DNA of 64,000 bases from Pohlia nutans (taxonomy: Eukaryota > Streptophyta > Bryopsida > Bryales > Mniaceae), in the NCBI GenBank assembly GCA_022496805.1, contig CM040091.1, positions 20,016,336 to 20,080,335 on the forward strand. The letters run 5' to 3'. A model generated the notes under the pieces. It was given only the letters and a program-made list of their open reading frames with translations, had not been told where the DNA came from and did no database searches. Below, piece after piece: positions 59,640-64,000 of this stretch. Numbering within the stretch: the first letter of the stretch is position 1; every line of letters starts with the position of its first letter. A program made the position numbers and the translations under genes.

Positions 59640-59760
59640 TTCACTACACTGTTGAAACAGACGCGAATGTATGACCTGAATATATGACAAACCAGAATGT
59701 ATGACAAACTGAACCCGAAGGTATGACAAACCCAAATGTATGATCCAAATGTATGGGTGC
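59640..59760. repeat. Short tandem repeat, AATGTATGACAAAC-type
   Basis: Five or six diverged units of about 14-20 bp (gaatgtatgac, gaatatatgacaaacc, gaatgtatgacaaact, ggtatgacaaaccc, aaatgtatgatcc, aaatgtatgggt) directly upstream of the RAPTOR promoter island. Confidence 0.75.
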
Positions 59761-61124
59761 TTCTTATACGGGTGCTCACAGGCGGGGAAAATGAGGGGTA
59801 CGGACGAGCGGGACTTGTGATTGGAATTGGCGGCAGACAAGTGCATGGAGCCAAATTAGCCGTGGCCAGAGTAGCCAAAACCAGCCCATGCAGGCATGCT
59901 GCCATTCCACACAGGAGAGAGCCGCAGGACGCCGGGAACTGCCGCCGGCAGACGGGAAGCTCCCTCCCGCCGAAGAAGCCGCCGCAGCGGCCCGCCGCCG
60001 TCAGCCGCCCCGGCGGGTGTCGGTGCCCTGTCGCGCCCCAAGCGACCGGCGCGCGGCCGCGCGGGGCGGGCCGCCGTGCCGTGCTTCGACTGACTGCGCC
60101 GTTGTTCTTACGCCGTAAGTTCGACGGCGTCCGACGGCGGGCCGTCGTCTCTCTCCCTCGTCTCCTTCCTTCCCTCGTCGCCCGCTTTCTTTCTGTCTGG
60201 CTATGGTGCTGTCAACTCCAGCTGCGCCTTCAAACCCTTACGCTCTACTGCGGCTTGGCTCCTCTCTTTCTCCCTAGTCCCCGCGCGAGCCTCCTTCCGT
60301 TTCCGACGGCCGCGTTTGTTGCATCTTTTGAACTCTTTACTGCTCGGCTCTTTGTGCCGAACCTGCGTTTGCTTTGATGATATTACCGCCGCAACAGGGT
60401 CAGCTCAGGGCTGCGTCTGGCTGAGCGGCGGACTGAGCTTCAGTAGAGGTTAATTTTCTGCGCTCCGTTAGGTTTGGGACGAGGTGGCGTGAAGAATGGT
60501 GGCGCGCCGAACTCGCCTTTTGATGCCGAGTCTGCCCTAGAATTTGGATAACCCCGAGGTCGTCGTCCGTGTGAACTGCAGAGAATTCGTACGGCGACGT
60601 GGTTCAAGGTTTCTTTTCGGAGCCTGCATTTCGGGGTTTGAAGATCGAGAGTACTGGTTGGAATTGGTTATTGCAGAAAATTTAGACAGCCTTCCTTTAG
60701 ATGTGTGAATTCGTTACGGGTGAAATGCTCTATGGTTTGTGTTGTAGCTTGAACGCTTTTCTATTTCCTTTCTGCGTTTTATCAATTCGGATACTTTCTG
60801 GTTGAAATAGGAGTAAGAAAGTGATTACTGGAAGTGAAATCAAAGGAGAGAGGAGAGTGAGAGACGGCATTATTTTAATGCTGGAGCGTGGAAATGTTTG
60901 AACCTCGAGAGTTACGGGCGCCTTGTGTCGCCTGTTCTTTCGTGCAATGGCGGCCCCCTGATTTCACGCCTTCTCAGTGAATGGAGGTACTGAATGGGAT
61001 TTTCTGGAGTCGACTACATCCGTTTTGGTGCTCTTTGAAGAGAAGTCATAGCATTGCGAATCTTGGATGCCCCGACGTAGTTGTGGAATAATAAGTGTGG
61101 TAATGGTGGCTTTAGCAACAGAAA
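59761..61124 (+). promoter_or_regulatory. CpG-rich promoter island and long 5' leader of RAPTOR
   Basis: 59880-60620 is strongly GC- and CpG-rich, unlike anything else in the window except the other gene start. It leads into the RAPTOR ATG at 61125. A donor-like GTAAGT at 60115 and acceptor-like TTGCAG near 60671-60676 would allow a 5' UTR intron. A 213-codon frame (59736-60377) and its overlapping frames are Arg/Pro/Ala-rich by composition and are not called as genes; upstream ATGs exist in the leader. Confidence 0.55.
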
Positions 61125-64000
61125 ATGGCGTTGGGAGATGTAGTACTTTGTAGGCAACGGTCCATGGATAGCATGGGGGGAGGACATATAGTTCCGCATG
61201 TTGCTGGTTCGAGCCTCCCACTACATATGGTTGATGATTTATCAAGAAGGAACTTGGTTGAGGAAGCTGCACACGGCCTTGCACAAGAAGACGAGAGGCG
61301 CGATCCTGGAGTGTCTTTCCTTTCTAACACTTCGTACCTTTGTGACCTGCGTCATGATGCTGATGAAGCCGCTGTTCCGGCGGCTGAACCTAGCGTTGTT
61401 TCAAGATGGAGGATGAAGGACAGAGTAAGAGACTACAAATACAATCCAATTGCATTGCCTGTATTGCTTGCTTTTATGAAGATTTATTTTTATTTTTATA
61501 GTTTTAGCTGTATGCTACTGGATTAAATCAGCTCATCGACCTAATTCTTCATAGTGATGAAATTGTCGTGATACGGAGAGTAGCGAGTTACCCTGCCGTG
61601 CCTGATTGTTGAGAAATTTAACTGGATGAGGACGACTGTATTATTAGTCACTGAACTGCGGAAATCTTCTGTTATTGTGGGCCAATTTATACGACTGTTG
61701 CATTTTGTCGAGGACACTTTGAACAGCTATTGGATAGTATTCACTCACAGATCTGTCCTCCGTTTTTATGCAAAAAGTAGGATCCTTTTGTGAAATTTCT
61801 TGAAGGAGTTCTGGGGCATGTACAAAAATTGACTCGGTATTGACGTTTCACTTTATGTTAAATGATAGATGAAAACAGGGTGGGTGGCGTTGTGTCTGTG
61901 CTTGAATATTGGAGTGGACCCGCCAGATGTTATCAAAATCTCGCCGTGCGCTCGACTGGAATGTTGGATAGGTAATGAATATGCTCTGTATTGGTAATAT
62001 ACATTTTTGACTTGTCTTTTATGCAAATACCTGATGCAGACCATCTTTGAAATCACAGTTATTAACCATTCATGATGTTTTTACCCAAGTTCTAGGGTGG
62101 ACACTTTTGGTTTAATTGCATTGCTTGTTGTACATATAATTCGCGTATTTTTTACATGAATCTGCGCGAAGTTTTCAATTTATCGAGATCTTACGAATCG
62201 TTTGTTGAAGGCGCATGAAATCATTTATCTCTGTACTTTTTTGATTGCTGGACCCTTGATTGTAGATGACCTCTTCTTAATATACTTTCCGGTTTGCAGA
62301 CCCATTCTCAACTGCATCTGTGAAAGCGCTGGAAGCAATTGGGAAGAACCTGCAAGCCCAGTATGAGCGGTGGCAGCCCAGAGTAAGTAGTGTTTTCTGG
62401 TACAATATTTTGGATTTGGCAAGTTGAATTTTTGTGTAAGTAAACCTCTGTTGTTGAAAATTGACTGAGCTACCGGAACGAAGCATTGTGTCTTTTGATG
62501 TCTGAATATTTTTGATCCCTAATGTAAAGGTTTAGCCCAGAGTGGAAAATAAATTGTGCTGATTTTTTTTGCTTGCCGTTTCTGGACGATGTTGCTACTG
62601 AGTAATCATGTAATTTAATTACTCATCCCTTTCATGTGACTATGCTTGCAGGCGCGTTACAAGGTCTCTTTAGATCCCACTGTCGAAGAGGTCAAAAAGT
62701 TATGCCTTAGTTGCCGGAAAAATGCAAAGGGCGAAAGAGTGTTGTTTCATTATAACGGCCATGGTGTTCCAAGACCAACAATCAATGGGGAAATATGGCT
62801 GTTCAACAAGGTTGAGATTTTGCTTACTATTGCTCTTCATTTTGATAGGGTTAGATTATTTCATCTAGTTATTTTCATTTTTTATTTATTTCGCAGGCCT
62901 CGTCCATGCATCTGTTGGGGTGGTTGGAGAAGTCAAAGTATTGTTGACTAGTATGAATAAACAAGGTAAAGGAATGCGTAATATGTGCTCAGGCTGAAAT
63001 GTTAGTTGTACTTCTTGCAGAATTTTACTCAGTACATACCACTCTCGGTTTACGAATTGGAGTCGTGGCTTGGAAATCCATGCATTTATGTGTTCGATTG
63101 CTCAGCAGCTGGCATGATTGTGAATGCGTTCTGTGAGGTATGTTTTCCCTGGGTCAGTAACGTTCAGTACTCGTGAGTTCGTAAGAGATTATTTAAGTAA
63201 CTTGGGTGACATGTGATGCCGAGAATGGTCGCAAATCCCGTTGGACATGTGGTAATGTAAATGGTATCATCGACTTTTTACTTCCCAACTTAGGGTTATC
63301 TCTGAGGTCACTATATCTTGTTAGTAGTTCTTCCTAGTAATATTTGTCATTCCAGTCTGATCATTTCTGACAGTTCTGCAAGAACTTCAAGGTGACTTCT
63401 TGCAAATTTGTTGTGATATCCTAGAGACTGATTTCGTGCATACTCTCTTGTTTGAATAGCGGCCTGAGTGGGGTCCTGGGGGCACATCCTCGAGAGATTT
63501 GACTGCTGCAATGAAGGACTGCATCCTGTTAGCTGCATGTGGAGCGAATGAATCACTTCCTCAAGATACGGAGCTGCCAGCTGATGTCTTTACTTCTTGT
63601 CTTACAACTCCAATCAAAATCGCTTTGAGATGGTAGCCTTTAATACCTGGAACTTCTGGATAGGAGTACTTTGATTCTCAGCAATGTTTATATTTTTCAT
63701 TGGAAGTAGTGATTTTCTTTGAGATGGATTAATTAACCGGAACGTCGCTCCTTCTTCGATTATACACTCCGGTTCACTTGAGTGCTTCGTATTATTTAGT
63801 GATTCTGTTATCTGTAAATGGGTGGCAAGTGATGTTTTCCTCTTGTTTCAGGTTCTGTCCAAGGTCTTTACTTTCTTTGAATCCCGAGCTCATAGATCAG
63901 ATCCCTGGACGTCAAAATGATCGGAAAACTCCTCTGGGGGAGCTGAATTGGATATTCACAGCTATAACAGATACAATTGCATGGAATGTGCTCCCGCGAG
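61125..64000 (+). CDS. RAPTOR: RAPTOR, regulatory scaffold of TORC1 (5' part, runs off the window)
   Basis: RAPTOR binds TOR kinase and presents substrates to it in nutrient signalling. Exons, all GT-AG and in phase: 61125-61424, 61869-61971, 62300-62382, 62652-62810, 63021-63137, 63460-63632, 63852 onward; 361 codons lie in the window. It starts MALGD, then a poorly conserved acidic stretch, [13 protein letters not shown] and SRWRMKDR. The RNC (caspase-like) domain follows: [58 protein letters not shown], then [18 protein letters not shown] with the His of the caspase-like dyad, and [16 protein letters not shown] with the Cys. Next [56 protein letters not shown] and DTIAWNVLP. All match plant RAPTOR closely, including exon order. 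The ATG is preceded by gaaa and begins the conserved MALGD, which fixes the start. HEAT and WD40 repeats are expected beyond the window. Confidence 0.96.

Noticed and set aside
59736..60377. 213-codon plus-strand frame upstream of RAPTOR, with two overlapping frames
   Set aside because: Its length follows from the GC-rich composition of the promoter island; all three frames are open, residues are Arg/Pro/Ala-rich, and no domain is visible.

Overview
The window is nuclear DNA of a land plant. It holds two intact, intron-rich plant genes: an ULP1/OTS-type SUMO protease and RAPTOR, the TORC1 scaffold. It also holds a plant-type ATG1 kinase pseudogene that still has its introns. Introns are short to medium, genes sit in small CpG-richer islands, and the rest is very AT-rich. 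A non-seed plant such as a moss is a plausible source, but that is an impression and not a proof.

Layout. 1-6860 is a rearranged LTR-retrotransposon graveyard: an LTR with a tRNA-Asp-type primer binding site, gag on the plus strand, a protease region on the minus strand, and between these and a second LTR-like block a CpG-richer coding fossil of unknown origin. 6861-8700 is AT-rich spacer. 8700-15456 is the SUMO protease promoter and gene (15 coding exons traced, about 626 aa). 16925-18215 is a tandem array with a period of about 206 bp. 18589-33790 is packed with short transposons. 33787-39830 is mostly unrecognised AT-rich DNA with one small coding-like fragment. 39790-47330 carries a large inverted duplication. 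47461-51988 holds more short transposons and a 1-kb foldback element. 52635-54818 holds an Ulp1-type peptidase fragment and the ATG1 pseudogene. 56290-57250 and 58500-59640 are further repeat arrays. 59880-64000 is the CpG-rich leader and first seven coding exons of RAPTOR, which runs off the window.

The most striking content is a set of about 25 short elements with termini CCC(C)TAAA...TTTAGGGG flanked by TTAA on both sides. They fall into about a dozen local families (A to L here), mostly 190-940 bp, and cover over a fifth of the window. TTAA target duplication plus CCC-starting ends is the hallmark of the piggyBac superfamily. No transposase is visible, so they look like non-autonomous copies mobilised in trans. 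They insert repeatedly into one another: one site shows a four-deep nest, another splits the terminal repeat of an older element at its internal TTAA, and several elements abut and share a single TTAA.

The two living genes do not form an operon or an obvious pathway pair. Both are housekeeping regulators (SUMO removal; nutrient-responsive TOR signalling). ATG1, present here only as a broken copy, acts downstream of TORC1 in autophagy, but there is no sign that its position near RAPTOR has meaning.
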